Shown here in pieces: positions 43,097-51,993 of a stretch of DNA of 64,000 bases. Origin of the DNA: Chloroflexota bacterium (lineage in GTDB: Bacteria > Chloroflexota > Anaerolineae > Anaerolineales > UBA11579); assembly GCA_013112575.1 (NCBI GenBank), contig JABFGG010000016.1, positions 32,511-96,510 on the forward strand. Reading direction: 5' to 3'. The position numbers and the translations under genes are program-made. How positions within the stretch are numbered: the stretch's first letter is position 1; each line of letters starts with the position of its first letter. The notes under the pieces were generated by a model. The model saw only the letters and a list, made by a program, of their open reading frames with translations. It ran no database searches and was not told where the DNA came from.

Positions 43097-43828
43097 ATGA
43101 AAAACCTGAGCCGCTCCAGCAAAGTCCCCCTCTATTTTCAGCTCTATGAGATCCTGCACGAGCAGATCAAAAACGGTGCCTGGCAGCCCGAAGACATGCT
43201 GCCCACCGAAACCGAACTCGTCAAGCAATATGACCTCAGCCGCGCCACCGTACGTCAGGCCTTCGACATGCTGGTCAACCAGGGCTGGGTCTACCGGCGG
43301 CAAGGCCGCGGCACTTTCGTGGCCCGCCCCACCTTCGAGCAAAACCTCAACCGCATCATCAGCTTTTGGGAAGACATGCACCAGCGTGGCCTCAAACCCG
43401 GAACACGTGTCATCTCCTCCGAGATCATCCCCGCCACCGAAGAGGTCACCGAAGATTTGCAGGTCGAACCCGGCGAAGAATTGGCCAGCCTCATGCGCCT
43501 GCGCCTTGCCGATGACGAACCTTTGAGCATCGAGCATTCCCTGCTGGTGCATCGTTACTGCCCTGGGATATTGGAACAGGATTACGCTAACAACTCCCTG
43601 CGCCAGATGCTGGCCGAGCAGTTCAACATCCGACTGACCACCGCTACCCAAAAGATTCGCGCTGTACCCGCTTCTGAAGACCTGGCTGAGTTATTGGCCG
43701 TGGATGTAAATGCCCCCTTGCTGCACCTCGAACGAGTCTCCTATTCCGATCAGGGTACGCCCATTGAATATTTGCGCATCCACCTGCGCGGCGACCGCTA
43801 CACTTTCTACACGGAATTGAGGGACTGA
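43097..43828 (+). CDS. GntR/HutC-family transcriptional regulator (UTRA effector domain)
   Basis: 243 residues. The N-terminal GntR winged helix (PLYFQLYEILHEQIKNGAW, LPTETELVKQYDLSRATVRQA, GRGTFVA) is followed by a UTRA ligand-binding domain to the C-terminus (LMRLRLADDEPLSIEHSLL, LHLERVSYSDQGTPIEYLRI). HutC-type members respond to sugars, sugar phosphates or amino acids. It precedes the kinase/transketolase operon, which it likely controls, and its own promoter carries palindromes. A second, diverged GntR lies at 51127. Confidence 0.92.
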   Translation: MKNLSRSSKVPLYFQLYEILHEQIKNGAWQPEDMLPTETELVKQYDLSRATVRQAFDMLVNQGWVYRRQGRGTFVARPTFEQNLNRIISFWEDMHQRGLKPGTRVISSEIIPATEEVTEDLQVEPGEELASLMRLRLADDEPLSIEHSLLVHRYCPGILEQDYANNSLRQMLAEQFNIRLTTATQKIRAVPASEDLAELLAVDVNAPLLHLERVSYSDQGTPIEYLRIHLRGDRYTFYTELRD

Positions 43829-43915
43829 CTTTGTCAAAACTAAAAAGCCTACTCGTGGATAGATACGTATTGATCAAATTCTTGATCCTGTCCTTCTTGA
43901 CTCCTTTGACAAAGT
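43828..43915. repeat. 11-base inverted repeat flanking the GntR-pfkB gap
   Basis: ACTTTGTCAAA (43828-43838, at the GntR stop codon) and TTTGACAAAGT (43905-43915) are perfect reverse complements 66 bases apart. The TTGACA/TGTCAA core resembles the palindrome before the GntR gene, so a looped operator pair for that protein is possible. A long-loop RNA structure is the alternative. Confidence 0.5.
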
Positions 43916-43982
43916 TTAAAGTGTTCCGTCTTCCATCTCTGCTTCTCGTCGAATCGGTATGGACGGAATACTAGGAAGAGCT

Positions 43983-44966
43983 ATGGACATTGTCACCTTA
44001 GGCGAGTTGCTCATCGACATGTTCCCCGAGAAGATCGGGCCACGCATGGGTGAGGTGGAAGCCTTCATCCCCAAGCCCGGTGGCGCCCCGGCCAACGTGG
44101 CTGTGGCCGCCCGGCGGCTGGGGGTCGAGAGCGCCTTTATCGGCAAGGTGGGAGAAGACCTTTTTGGGTATTACTTAAAAGATGTGCTGGATGCTGAAGG
44201 GGTGGATACGCGTGGCCTGCGCTTCGACCCCGAAGCGCGCACCACCATGGCCATCATTGCCATGCCCGATGAACATTCCGCTGAATTCGTTTTTTATCGC
44301 AATCCCGGCGCTGACCATCGCCTGCAAACTGAGGAGCTGGACCGCGAGTTGCTGCAAAGCACCAAAGCCTTGCACTTCGGATCACTCAGCCTGACGGACG
44401 AGCCCGCCCGCACGGCCACCTATGAAGCCGCTAGACTGGCTCGTGAGGCTGGAGCGCTGGTTTCTTATGACGTGAACTACCGCCCTTCTCTATGGAAGGA
44501 TGCGAATGAAGCCCTGCAACAGGCCCAGAGCATGGTTCGGGAAGTGGAACTGCTCAAAGTTAATGAAGAAGAGGCGGCTTTACTGACCGGCATGCAGCAA
44601 CTGGATACTTCAAACCACGGTCAGCTTGAAGCTGCAGCCAAAGCTTTGCTGGGGAAAGGCCCCAGCCTGGTAGTGATCACATTGGGCGCTGACGGTAGCT
44701 ATTTCCAGATCGAAGGCGGCGGGGGCTATGTACCACCCTTCAAAGTCGACACAGTAGATGCCGTGGGCTGCGGGGATGCTTTTGTTGCCGGCCTGCTTTT
44801 TAGGTTGGTGCAAACTGCGCAATGGCGGGACAACCTGACCATGGAACGACTGCCAGAGATATTGCGCTTCGCTAATGCCGTGGGCGCTTTGACGGCGCTT
44901 AAGCGGGGAGCCATCCCCGCCATGCCATCAATACAACAAGTTGAAAATTTCTTATCTGAAAGGTAA
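43983..44966 (+). CDS. PfkB-family carbohydrate kinase (fructokinase-like)
   Basis: About 327 residues from an ATG at 43983 after AGGAAG; the upstream in-frame ATG at 43959 lacks a ribosome site. The N-terminus MDIVTLGELLIDMFP and GGAPANVAVAARRLG are pfkB signature 1, and VDAVGCGDAFVAGLL holds the catalytic aspartate and the anion hole (GAGD changed to GCGD). The enzyme phosphorylates a ketose or aldose with ATP; fructokinase or 2-keto-sugar kinase is most likely by overall look. It starts the operon with the transketolase pair, 12 bases ahead of the first subunit. Confidence 0.87.
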   Translation: MDIVTLGELLIDMFPEKIGPRMGEVEAFIPKPGGAPANVAVAARRLGVESAFIGKVGEDLFGYYLKDVLDAEGVDTRGLRFDPEARTTMAIIAMPDEHSAEFVFYRNPGADHRLQTEELDRELLQSTKALHFGSLSLTDEPARTATYEAARLAREAGALVSYDVNYRPSLWKDANEALQQAQSMVREVELLKVNEEEAALLTGMQQLDTSNHGQLEAAAKALLGKGPSLVVITLGADGSYFQIEGGGGYVPPFKVDTVDAVGCGDAFVAGLLFRLVQTAQWRDNLTMERLPEILRFANAVGALTALKRGAIPAMPSIQQVENFLSER

Positions 44967-44978
44967 TGAGACAGAATT

Positions 44979-45824
44979 ATGAAAAGTACTGCAACAAAAA
45001 GTTATGACGAGTTGAGGGAGCAGGCCCGGCAGCTCCGGCTGGACGTTTTGGAAATGACCACCAAAGCCGGTTCCGGGCATCCGTCGAGTTCATGGTCCCC
45101 GGTAGAGGTCGTTACGGCCCTGTATTTTGGGGGCATGCTGCGCTACCGCCCCGATGAGCCCTGGTGGCCGGAGCGTGACCGCTTCATCATGAGTAAGGGC
45201 CATGCCGCCCCACTGCTGTATGCGGCACTCTCGCATGCCGGTTATTTTGAGCGGGAAGAGTTGTGGCGGCTACGCGATGTGGGCAGCCCTGTGCAGGGCC
45301 ACCCCATCCAGGGCATGATGCCCGGTGTAGAAGCCACTACCGGTTCGCTGGGACAGGGCCTGTCGTTGGGCCTGGGACACGTGCTGGGGGGACGCCTGGC
45401 CGGGAAGAATTACCGGGTGTATGTCTTGCTGGGTGACGGCGAGTGTGAAGCCGGGCAGATCTGGGAAGCGGCCATGGCGGCAGCGCATTTCAAAGCGGGC
45501 AATCTGGTGGCCATCCTGGACTACAACAAATTCCAGGAGACGGGACCAATCAGCCGCGAGATCGCTTTAGAGCCCCTGGTAGATAAATGGAAGAGCTTCG
45601 GTTGGAACGTACACGAGGTCAATGGGCACGATATCGAAGAAGTCTTGTCAACCTTACAGTTGGTCAAACAACTGGAAGCCACCGGACAACCGCAGATCAT
45701 CATCGCCCATACCATCAAAGGGAAAGGCGTGTCATTCGTTGAGGCGGACTTCACATTCCATGGGCGGGCCTTGAACGCAGAACAGGCAGAACTGGCCCGG
45801 GAGGAACTCGATGCAACTCGGTAA
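44979..45824 (+). CDS. Transketolase, N-terminal (ThDP-PP) subunit
   Basis: 281 residues. KAGSGHPSSSWSPVEVV, SKGHAAPLLYAAL, TTGSLGQGLSLGLGHVL and the ThDP motif GDGECEAGQIWEAAMAAAHFK...DYNKFQ identify the N-terminal half of a split transketolase. With the next gene it transfers two-carbon units between sugar phosphates. Split transketolases serve both general pentose metabolism and dedicated pathways such as apiose (apulose-4-phosphate) breakdown; the surroundings favour a dedicated role. It overlaps the next gene by 14 bases. Confidence 0.92.
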   Translation: MKSTATKSYDELREQARQLRLDVLEMTTKAGSGHPSSSWSPVEVVTALYFGGMLRYRPDEPWWPERDRFIMSKGHAAPLLYAALSHAGYFEREELWRLRDVGSPVQGHPIQGMMPGVEATTGSLGQGLSLGLGHVLGGRLAGKNYRVYVLLGDGECEAGQIWEAAMAAAHFKAGNLVAILDYNKFQETGPISREIALEPLVDKWKSFGWNVHEVNGHDIEEVLSTLQLVKQLEATGQPQIIIAHTIKGKGVSFVEADFTFHGRALNAEQAELAREELDATR

Positions 45825-46788
45825 ACAAGCAGGACTTAAACTATCTGATGCGCCACTACGCAACGTTTTTGGTGATGCACTCCTGGATCTGGCGAAAAGC
45901 AACCCTAAAGTAGTGGTGTTGGACGGGGACCTGGGCAATTCGACTAAAGCGGAGTACGTGCGCAATGAATTCCCGGAGCGCTTCTTTAATATCGGTATCG
46001 CAGAGAGCAATCTGGTGGGCGTAGGTGCGGGTCTGGCGGGGGCGGGTTTTTATCCCTTCATCGTCAGTTTCTCTTCTTTCTTATTATGCAACGCCTACGA
46101 CCAGATCCGCCTGGCAGTAGCCATGTCGGAGATCGATGCCACCATCATAGGGAGCCACGGCGGCATCACTCTGGGGAAAGACGGCCCTACCCAGATGGGT
46201 ATCGAGGACCTGGCCTTAATGGGTGGCTTGCCCACCTTCACGATTATCGTGCCTAGCGACCCGGCCACAATGCACGCGGCAGTCAAAGCTGCTCCCGATA
46301 TTAAAGGGCCGGTCTTTATTCGCTCGAGCCGTGTGCCTATGCCCTTTATCTACCCCATGGAGGACACGCCATTTGAGGTGGGCAAGGCCAACGTGGTGCG
46401 TGAAGGTACAGACCTGACGATCATCGGCTGCGGCATGATGGTCTCGGCTGGTTTGGATGCTGCCGCTGTCCTGGCAGAAGAAGGCATCGAAGCGCGTGTG
46501 CTTGACCTGCACACCATCCGTCCTATGGATATTGGTGCTATCGCAGCAGCGGCAAGTGAGACCGGCGCCATCGTGTGTGCCGAGGAACATCTGCTGCAGG
46601 GCGGCATGGGCAGCAACGTGGCACGCGTCGTGGCAGAAGAAAATCCTGTACCCATGCGCTTTGTAGGTTTGAAGGACGTGTATGTGGAATCCGGTGACCC
46701 TTGGGACTTGCTGAAGAAATACAATCTGACGGCTGATGATATCGTGGCAGCGGGGCGCGAAGTGGTCAAGGCCAAGAAGGCAGCTTAG
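45811..46788 (+). CDS. Transketolase, C-terminal (ThDP-PYR) subunit
   Basis: 325 residues. The catalytic glutamate is in FFNIGIAESNLVGVGAGLA, followed by SSFLLCNAYDQIRLAVA, SHGGITLGKDGPTQMGIEDLA, RSSRVPMPF and a C-terminal transketolase domain (VVCAEEHLLQGGMGS type). It completes the enzyme started by the preceding gene, with which it overlaps. The next gene starts directly after its stop codon, so the three are translated together. Confidence 0.92.
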   Translation: MQLGKQAGLKLSDAPLRNVFGDALLDLAKSNPKVVVLDGDLGNSTKAEYVRNEFPERFFNIGIAESNLVGVGAGLAGAGFYPFIVSFSSFLLCNAYDQIRLAVAMSEIDATIIGSHGGITLGKDGPTQMGIEDLALMGGLPTFTIIVPSDPATMHAAVKAAPDIKGPVFIRSSRVPMPFIYPMEDTPFEVGKANVVREGTDLTIIGCGMMVSAGLDAAAVLAEEGIEARVLDLHTIRPMDIGAIAAAASETGAIVCAEEHLLQGGMGSNVARVVAEENPVPMRFVGLKDVYVESGDPWDLLKKYNLTADDIVAAGREVVKAKKAA

Positions 46789-48078
46789 ATGATCCATAAA
46801 GAATTGGCCCGCCGGCAGGCGGAAGACAATCCTATCCGGGTGGGAGCCAGCGCTATCGAGTGGATGGGCAGCGGGTTAGTAGCTGCTTTCGCACACGTGC
46901 CGGGCATGGAAATCTCTGTGTTGGCAAATGCTGATGTGGAAGAGGGAGTAGAAGCTTTCCTGGCTACGGGGCTAAAGCGTGATCAGATAGTCCTGGCGGA
47001 CACGCCTGGGGAAATTGAGGATGCTGTCCGGGCTGGGAAACGTGTCATAACGCGTGACCCCAGGCTGCTGGCGCAAATTGACGCCGTGGATATTGTGACC
47101 GACTCGACCTGGTCTCCAGCGATTGGGGCTGACGTGGCTGAGGCATGCATCGAAAATGGCAAGGACGTCGTGCTGGTAAACATCGAGGCCGATGTCACGG
47201 TGGGCCACATGTTAAAGAAGAAAGCTAAAGATGCAGGTGTGTTGTATTCGGTGTCATCAGGGGATGAGCCGGGCTGCCTGATGGAACTGTTTGACTTCGT
47301 CAAAAGTATTGGCTATGAGGTCATCACTGTCGGCAAGGGCAAGAACAACGCCCTGGACACATCTGCCACGCCGGAAATGATGGCGGAATCGGCGGCTAAG
47401 TCCGATAAAGACCCGGTGCAGGTAGCCTCCTACGTGGACGGCACCAAGACCATGTTCGAGATGACCTGCGCGGCCAATGCCACTGGCTGCCGCCCCATGC
47501 AGCGCGGTATGACCGGGCCGGAGGCCTCCTTTGAAAATGTGTCTGAGATATTTGCGTTAGAAGAAGATGGCGGTATCAGTCAATTCCCCGGCAACATTGA
47601 TTTTGTGCAGGGGCCGTCGATGTCGGGCGGTGTGTTTGTGACCGTGCGCGTGGACGATCAACGCATTCAGGATGACTTGAACTACCTCAAAGTGGGTTCA
47701 GGCAAATACTTTACCTTCTTCCGCCACTATCACCTGTGGTTCCTGGAAGCGCCCATCTCAATCGCCAAAGCACACATGCACAAGCAGGTCTGGCTGGAGC
47801 CCCTGGATGAGCCTGTAGCCGATGTGATGACCGTCGCTAAACGAGACCTGCAGCCGGGCGATATTTTGGAGCGCTTTGGCGGCTACACCAATTATGGTGT
47901 CATGGACCTGGCAGAAGAAGCAAGAAAATTGAATGCTTTACCTGTCGGTATAAGCCCCGGTGCGAAAATCATCAAGCCTGTCAGAGCGGGTGAAATCGTG
48001 ACCTGGGACAATGTGGCCCTGGATGAGGACAGCACAGTAGTAAAGCTGCGCCGCCAGCAGGATGCTATGTTCCAATGA
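46789..48078 (+). CDS. COG4091-type NAD(P)-dependent homoserine-dehydrogenase-like protein with SAF domain
   Basis: 429 residues. An N-terminal Rossmann domain (VGASAIEWMGSGLVAAF, with GxGxxG relaxed), a central catalytic region (SSGDEPGCLMELFDFVK, GKGKNN) and a C-terminal SAF domain of about 70 residues (VMTVAKRDLQPGDIL, LPVGISPGAKIIKP) match the proteins annotated as predicted homoserine dehydrogenase with SAF domain. True homoserine dehydrogenases lack SAF and have an ACT domain instead. Such proteins sit in polyol or branched-sugar clusters, but I know no settled reaction. It abuts the transketolase gene. Confidence 0.72.
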   Translation: MIHKELARRQAEDNPIRVGASAIEWMGSGLVAAFAHVPGMEISVLANADVEEGVEAFLATGLKRDQIVLADTPGEIEDAVRAGKRVITRDPRLLAQIDAVDIVTDSTWSPAIGADVAEACIENGKDVVLVNIEADVTVGHMLKKKAKDAGVLYSVSSGDEPGCLMELFDFVKSIGYEVITVGKGKNNALDTSATPEMMAESAAKSDKDPVQVASYVDGTKTMFEMTCAANATGCRPMQRGMTGPEASFENVSEIFALEEDGGISQFPGNIDFVQGPSMSGGVFVTVRVDDQRIQDDLNYLKVGSGKYFTFFRHYHLWFLEAPISIAKAHMHKQVWLEPLDEPVADVMTVAKRDLQPGDILERFGGYTNYGVMDLAEEARKLNALPVGISPGAKIIKPVRAGEIVTWDNVALDEDSTVVKLRRQQDAMFQ

Positions 48079-48126
48079 GTTAGCTTTTTTAGAAAACATG
48101 AACAAGATGCAAGAAAGGAGTTGAGC

Positions 48127-49089
48127 ATGCAAATTGGTGTATTCACTGCATTGTGGGGCAACCTCGGGTTCGAGGAGGCTCTCGACAAAGCCGTTGAGTT
48201 TGGCATTACCGCGGTGGAGATCGGTGCGGGTGGTTACCCGGGACAACCGCACTGCCCGGTGGACGAATTGCTGGAAAGCGAGACCCAACGCGATGAATGG
48301 CTGGGCAAGATCAAGGACCGTGGCCTGACCCTCAGTGCCTTGAGCATCCACAACAACCCGGTGCACCCGGATAAGGTCGTGGCCGAAGAAGCTGATACGG
48401 TGATCAAGAAAGCCATTCAACTGGCTGCTGCCCTCGGCGTGCCGACCATCAATGGCTTTTCGGGCCTGCCCGGTGGTGCGGCGAGCGATACGATGCCCAA
48501 TTGGGTGACCTGCGCCTGGCCGCCACACTTTTTGGAGATACTGGATTACCAGTGGGACGAGGTCACGATCCCTTATTGGAAGATGATCCACCCCTTGCTG
48601 GAAGACAATGGCCTGACCCTGGGGTTTGAAATGCACCCCGGCATGCTGGTCTATAACGTGGATACCATGCTGCGCATTCGTGAAGCAGTTGGCCCGCGCC
48701 TGGGCTGCAACTTTGACCCCAGCCACTTGTGGTGGAACGGGGTGGACCCGGTGGCAGCCATCCGCCAATTGGGCGATGCCATCTTCCACGTGCATGGCAA
48801 AGACGTTTATCTCGACCAGCTGAACGCTCAGATCAATGGTTTCAATGACCATAAACATTATGGCGATATCCCCAAACGCTCCTGGACATTCCGCTCGATC
48901 GGCTACGGCCACGACTTGAAAGAATGGAAAGATATGATCAGCGCTTTGCGCATGATCGGCTATGACTATGTGATCTCCATTGAACACGAAGATGCGCTGA
49001 TGTCACCGGATGAAGGGCTGGGCAAAGCCGTGGGCATATTAAAAGAAGCCCTGATCTTTGAAGAAGCCGGAGAAATGTTCTGGGCATAG
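48127..49089 (+). CDS. Sugar (phosphate) isomerase/epimerase-family TIM barrel (1 of 5)
   Basis: About 320 residues from an ATG at 48127, 6 bases after AAGGAG; TTG at 48121 is too close to that site. It is an AP-endonuclease-2/xylose-isomerase-like barrel. Metal-site residues are seen in LGFEMHPG (Glu), NFDPSHLWW (Asp/His), FHVHGKDVY (His) and ISIEHED (Glu). The FDPSHLWWNGVDP segment is typical of a large, mostly uncharacterised group. It probably isomerises or epimerises a keto-sugar or inosose-like compound in the transketolase operon. Confidence 0.82.
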   Translation: MQIGVFTALWGNLGFEEALDKAVEFGITAVEIGAGGYPGQPHCPVDELLESETQRDEWLGKIKDRGLTLSALSIHNNPVHPDKVVAEEADTVIKKAIQLAAALGVPTINGFSGLPGGAASDTMPNWVTCAWPPHFLEILDYQWDEVTIPYWKMIHPLLEDNGLTLGFEMHPGMLVYNVDTMLRIREAVGPRLGCNFDPSHLWWNGVDPVAAIRQLGDAIFHVHGKDVYLDQLNAQINGFNDHKHYGDIPKRSWTFRSIGYGHDLKEWKDMISALRMIGYDYVISIEHEDALMSPDEGLGKAVGILKEALIFEEAGEMFWA

Positions 49090-49095
49090 AACGCG

Positions 49096-49788
49096 ATGCG
49101 CCTGGTATTGTTCGATATTGACGGCACACTTTTGCTGACTGGGAAGGTCGGGCAGACTTCGGCCAAAGCCGCGCTGGAAAGATTCTTTGGCGCGGCTGGC
49201 CGCGTGGATGAGTTCTATCCCACCGGACGCACCATCGAAGGTATCTTTGTCGATACACTGGTGGATGCCGGTTTTAGCGATGAGGAATACCGGGCAAAAC
49301 GCGAGGAGCTATACGCCGATTTCTTTGCCGAATTCCGAGCTCGCATCAACCGGGGCGATCATGAGATCAAAGCCTTGCCCGGTACCAAAGAACTGGTCGA
49401 AGGCCTGAGTGCCCGTGAAGATATCGTGCTGGGTTTGGTGACCGGCAACCACCAATTGACAGCAGAAGTGAAGCTGACGATGGCCGGATTTGACATATCT
49501 GTTTTCAAGGCTGGAGCGTATGGACATGAGTCGGCCCATCGCCCGCACCTGGTGCCTTTGGCCCAACAGCGTGCTGCGGAATTGACAGGACAAAGAGTCA
49601 ATGGACGGGAAACAGTAGTGATCGGCGATACGACCCGCGACATAGCCAGCGCCAAGGCTGCCGGGGCACTCAGCATCGCTGTGGCTACCGGAACGAATGC
49701 TCTTGATGTGCTGCAAGCCGAAGCGCCCGACCACATATTCACAGACTTGAGTGACCTGCAGGCTGTTACTACGGCAATATTGCAATAG
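49096..49788 (+). CDS. HAD-family phosphatase (phosphoglycolate phosphatase-like)
   Basis: 230 residues. HAD motif I is VLFDIDGTLLLTG (D8, D10), motif II the TGNH threonine (LGLVTGN), motif III the lysine or arginine in AGAYGHES/HRP, motif IV VVIGDTTRDIASAKAAG. The helical cap at about 15-90 resembles the Gph/PgmB group. The enzyme would remove phosphate from a small sugar phosphate or phosphoglycolate, or clean up a dead-end intermediate of the transketolase step. It begins 6 bases after the isomerase gene. Confidence 0.85.
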   Translation: MRLVLFDIDGTLLLTGKVGQTSAKAALERFFGAAGRVDEFYPTGRTIEGIFVDTLVDAGFSDEEYRAKREELYADFFAEFRARINRGDHEIKALPGTKELVEGLSAREDIVLGLVTGNHQLTAEVKLTMAGFDISVFKAGAYGHESAHRPHLVPLAQQRAAELTGQRVNGRETVVIGDTTRDIASAKAAGALSIAVATGTNALDVLQAEAPDHIFTDLSDLQAVTTAILQ

Positions 49789-49804
49789 CTTTTTGGAGGA
49801 AAAG

Positions 49805-50989
49805 ATGACAGATTATGAGGGTTACACCCAGGTGGATGGACTTGAAGCACCTGAGGTGGGAGTGGGCATGTTGGGTTACGCGTTCATGGGGCGGGCGCAT
49901 AGCAATGCGATGCTCAAGTTGCCTTCTATGATGTACCCACCCAAAGCAATACCCAAATTGGTGGCAGTTTGTGGGCGCAACCAGGAAGCCGTGGCCGAGA
50001 TGGCTTCGCGGTTTGGATATGCAGGGTATTACACGGATTGGGAAAAGATGTTGGCCGACGAGCGCATCAAGCTGGTCGACAATGGCGGCCCCAACGACGT
50101 GCATGAAGAACCATGCGTTGCCGCCGCTGAGGCAGGCATCAATATCCTGTGTGAAAAACCATTGGCCCGCACGACTGAAGAAGCCAAACGCATGTGGGAT
50201 GCGGTGAAGAATAACAAGGTCAAAGGCATGGTGGCCTTCAATTATCGTTTTGCACCTGCTGTACGGCAGGCACGCGATCTGATCGCCAGCGGGGCCTTGG
50301 GCAAGATATATCACTTCCGTGCCATGTATTTGCAGGATTGGATCCTACCCCACTTCAATACGCCTTACCTGTGGCGTCACAACAAAGAAGTTTCCGGCAC
50401 GGGCGCTATCGGCGATTTTTCACACATCATTGACATTGGTCATTTTCTTTTAGGTTCACGCACCCAAAGTGTGCAGTCCACCATGAAGACTTTCATCCCG
50501 GAACGCGAACTCATGGATGGCAGTGGCACAGGTGTAGTGGACGTGGATGATGCCTTTGCATCTGTGATCGAATTCGAGAACGGTGCCATTGGCACGCTGG
50601 AGGGGACGCGCTTGGCCAGTGGTCGTAAGAACTACCACGTCTTTGAGGTGAATGGCGAGAAGGGCAGTATTGCCTGGAACCTGGAAAGGCTTAATGAGTT
50701 AGAGGTGCATTGGGCCGAAGATGAGCCTGCCGAGACGCGTGGCTTCCGTAACGTGATGGTGACAGAAGGCGACCATCCCTGGATCGAGAATTGGTGGCCG
50801 CCCGGACATACCATTGGCTGGGAGCACACCTTTGTGCATGAGGTTGATCACCTGCTGGATTGTATTGTGAACGACAAAGAAGTTGGCCCGGAAGGGGCTA
50901 CTTTTGAAGACGGATATAACGCCTGTGTGGTTGCGGATGCGATTGTGGAATCGTCGGAAACAGGCAGGCGCGTAGACTGTAAGTATTAG
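49805..50989 (+). CDS. Gfo/Idh/MocA-family oxidoreductase (first of two)
   Basis: About 394 residues from an ATG at 49805 after TGGAGGA; the longer in-frame start overlaps the HAD gene. The Rossmann start (VGMLGYAFMGRAHSNA), NILCEKPLARTTEEAKRM with the conserved EKP, and the C-terminal beta-sheet (NYRFAPAVRQARDLI, GDFSHIIDIGHFLLG with the active-site D-x3-H) define the family. Members oxidise sugars, inositols or uronides with NAD(P). It shares the FMGxAHSNA start and NWWPPGH segment with the second copy at 54226, so they are paralogues. It ends the operon. Confidence 0.88.
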   Translation: MTDYEGYTQVDGLEAPEVGVGMLGYAFMGRAHSNAMLKLPSMMYPPKAIPKLVAVCGRNQEAVAEMASRFGYAGYYTDWEKMLADERIKLVDNGGPNDVHEEPCVAAAEAGINILCEKPLARTTEEAKRMWDAVKNNKVKGMVAFNYRFAPAVRQARDLIASGALGKIYHFRAMYLQDWILPHFNTPYLWRHNKEVSGTGAIGDFSHIIDIGHFLLGSRTQSVQSTMKTFIPERELMDGSGTGVVDVDDAFASVIEFENGAIGTLEGTRLASGRKNYHVFEVNGEKGSIAWNLERLNELEVHWAEDEPAETRGFRNVMVTEGDHPWIENWWPPGHTIGWEHTFVHEVDHLLDCIVNDKEVGPEGATFEDGYNACVVADAIVESSETGRRVDCKY

Positions 50990-50996
50990 TGGGGAG

Positions 50997-51041
50997 GCAG
51001 TCTAAGGACATCAGAGGAGATCGTCCTTAGGCTGCTTTTTT
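50997..51041 (+). terminator. Rho-independent terminator
   Basis: GCAG-TCTAAGGAC (50997-51009) pairs with GTCCTTAG-GCTGC (51023-51035), one base bulged, followed by six T (51036-51041). It ends the operon that starts near 43983. Confidence 0.88.
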
Positions 51042-51062
51042 GAGTCAATATTTGTAAATGTC

Positions 51063-51111
51063 TTGACAACAGCTTGATAAACAAATATTATACGAAAAGG
51101 TTGTAATTACA
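51063..51111 (+). promoter_or_regulatory. Promoter and GntR-type palindrome before the second GntR gene
   Basis: TTGACA (51063-51068), 17-base spacer, TATTAT (51086-51091). The perfect 10-base palindrome TGTAATTACA (51102-51111) lies just after the -10, near the expected transcript start, and has the GT...AC form of GntR operators. It suggests autorepression. Confidence 0.7.
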
Positions 51112-51126
51112 GGATAACAACATTAC

Positions 51127-51930
51127 ATGTCCGAATACTCTCTCGAAACTAAAATTGACCGTGAATCATACATTCCCCTGTATATACAGGTGATCGATGC
51201 TTTGAACGATTATGTTGAGAGCAACAAGTTCCCGCCGGGGCACCAACTGCCCGGTGAGGCTGAACTTTGCCGGACTTTTGACGTCAGCCGCACAGTCATT
51301 CGGCAAGCTTTGCAGGAGCTTGAATATAAGGGCTTGATCTATCGTTCTAAGGGGCGGGGGACTTTTGTGGCCGAACCGAAGATCCACGAGAGCCTGTTCC
51401 AGGAGCTCACCGGCTTTTACCAGGACATGGAGGCCAAGGGACACCGACCCAAATCGACTGTGCTTAAGCAGGAGAAAGTGCCGGCCACAAAAATGGTGGC
51501 CGCTTATCTGGAGATCGAAGAAGGTGCAGATGTGATCCAGATCGATCGCTTGCGCTTCATTGAGGATGAACCGATAGTTTTAGTGACCACCTACTTACCC
51601 TTTGAACTTGTGCCGGAGTTGATCGACATTGATCTGGCTGAACAGTCCCTGTACGCCTATTTGGAAAACGAACATGGCATCCAGATCGCGCGCGGTAAAC
51701 GCTTTCTAGAAGCTGTACCGGCCAACCAGCTTGAAGCTGAATTGCTGAAGGTCGATATTGGTTCGCCATTGATCCTGCTGGACAGTATCAGTTATCTGGC
51801 CGATGGCACCCCGTTGGAGTATTACCATGCCTTACATCGCGGTGACCGCTCCCGCTTTGAGGTGGACCTGATCCGCGTTAGTCAGCCGGGTGATTTGGCC
51901 CAGAAGCTAATGGATGTGAGCAGTTCTTAG
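51127..51930 (+). CDS. GntR/HutC-family transcriptional regulator, second copy
   Basis: 267 residues with the same two domains as the protein at 43097: GntR winged helix (PLYIQVIDALNDYVESNKF, LCRTFDVSRTVIRQALQEL, GRGTFVAEP) and UTRA (VIQIDRLRFIEDEPIVLVTTYL, SYLADGTPLEYYHALHRGDR). The two differ over most of their length, so they probably bind different effectors. It is followed after 63 bases by a TIM-barrel gene, and the operator before it indicates autoregulation. Confidence 0.92.
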   Translation: MSEYSLETKIDRESYIPLYIQVIDALNDYVESNKFPPGHQLPGEAELCRTFDVSRTVIRQALQELEYKGLIYRSKGRGTFVAEPKIHESLFQELTGFYQDMEAKGHRPKSTVLKQEKVPATKMVAAYLEIEEGADVIQIDRLRFIEDEPIVLVTTYLPFELVPELIDIDLAEQSLYAYLENEHGIQIARGKRFLEAVPANQLEAELLKVDIGSPLILLDSISYLADGTPLEYYHALHRGDRSRFEVDLIRVSQPGDLAQKLMDVSSS

Positions 51931-51993
51931 CAATTAAATGCCTTCAGGCATTGTGAATAAAAGAGACCTAATCTAATCATACAGGAGAGCCCC

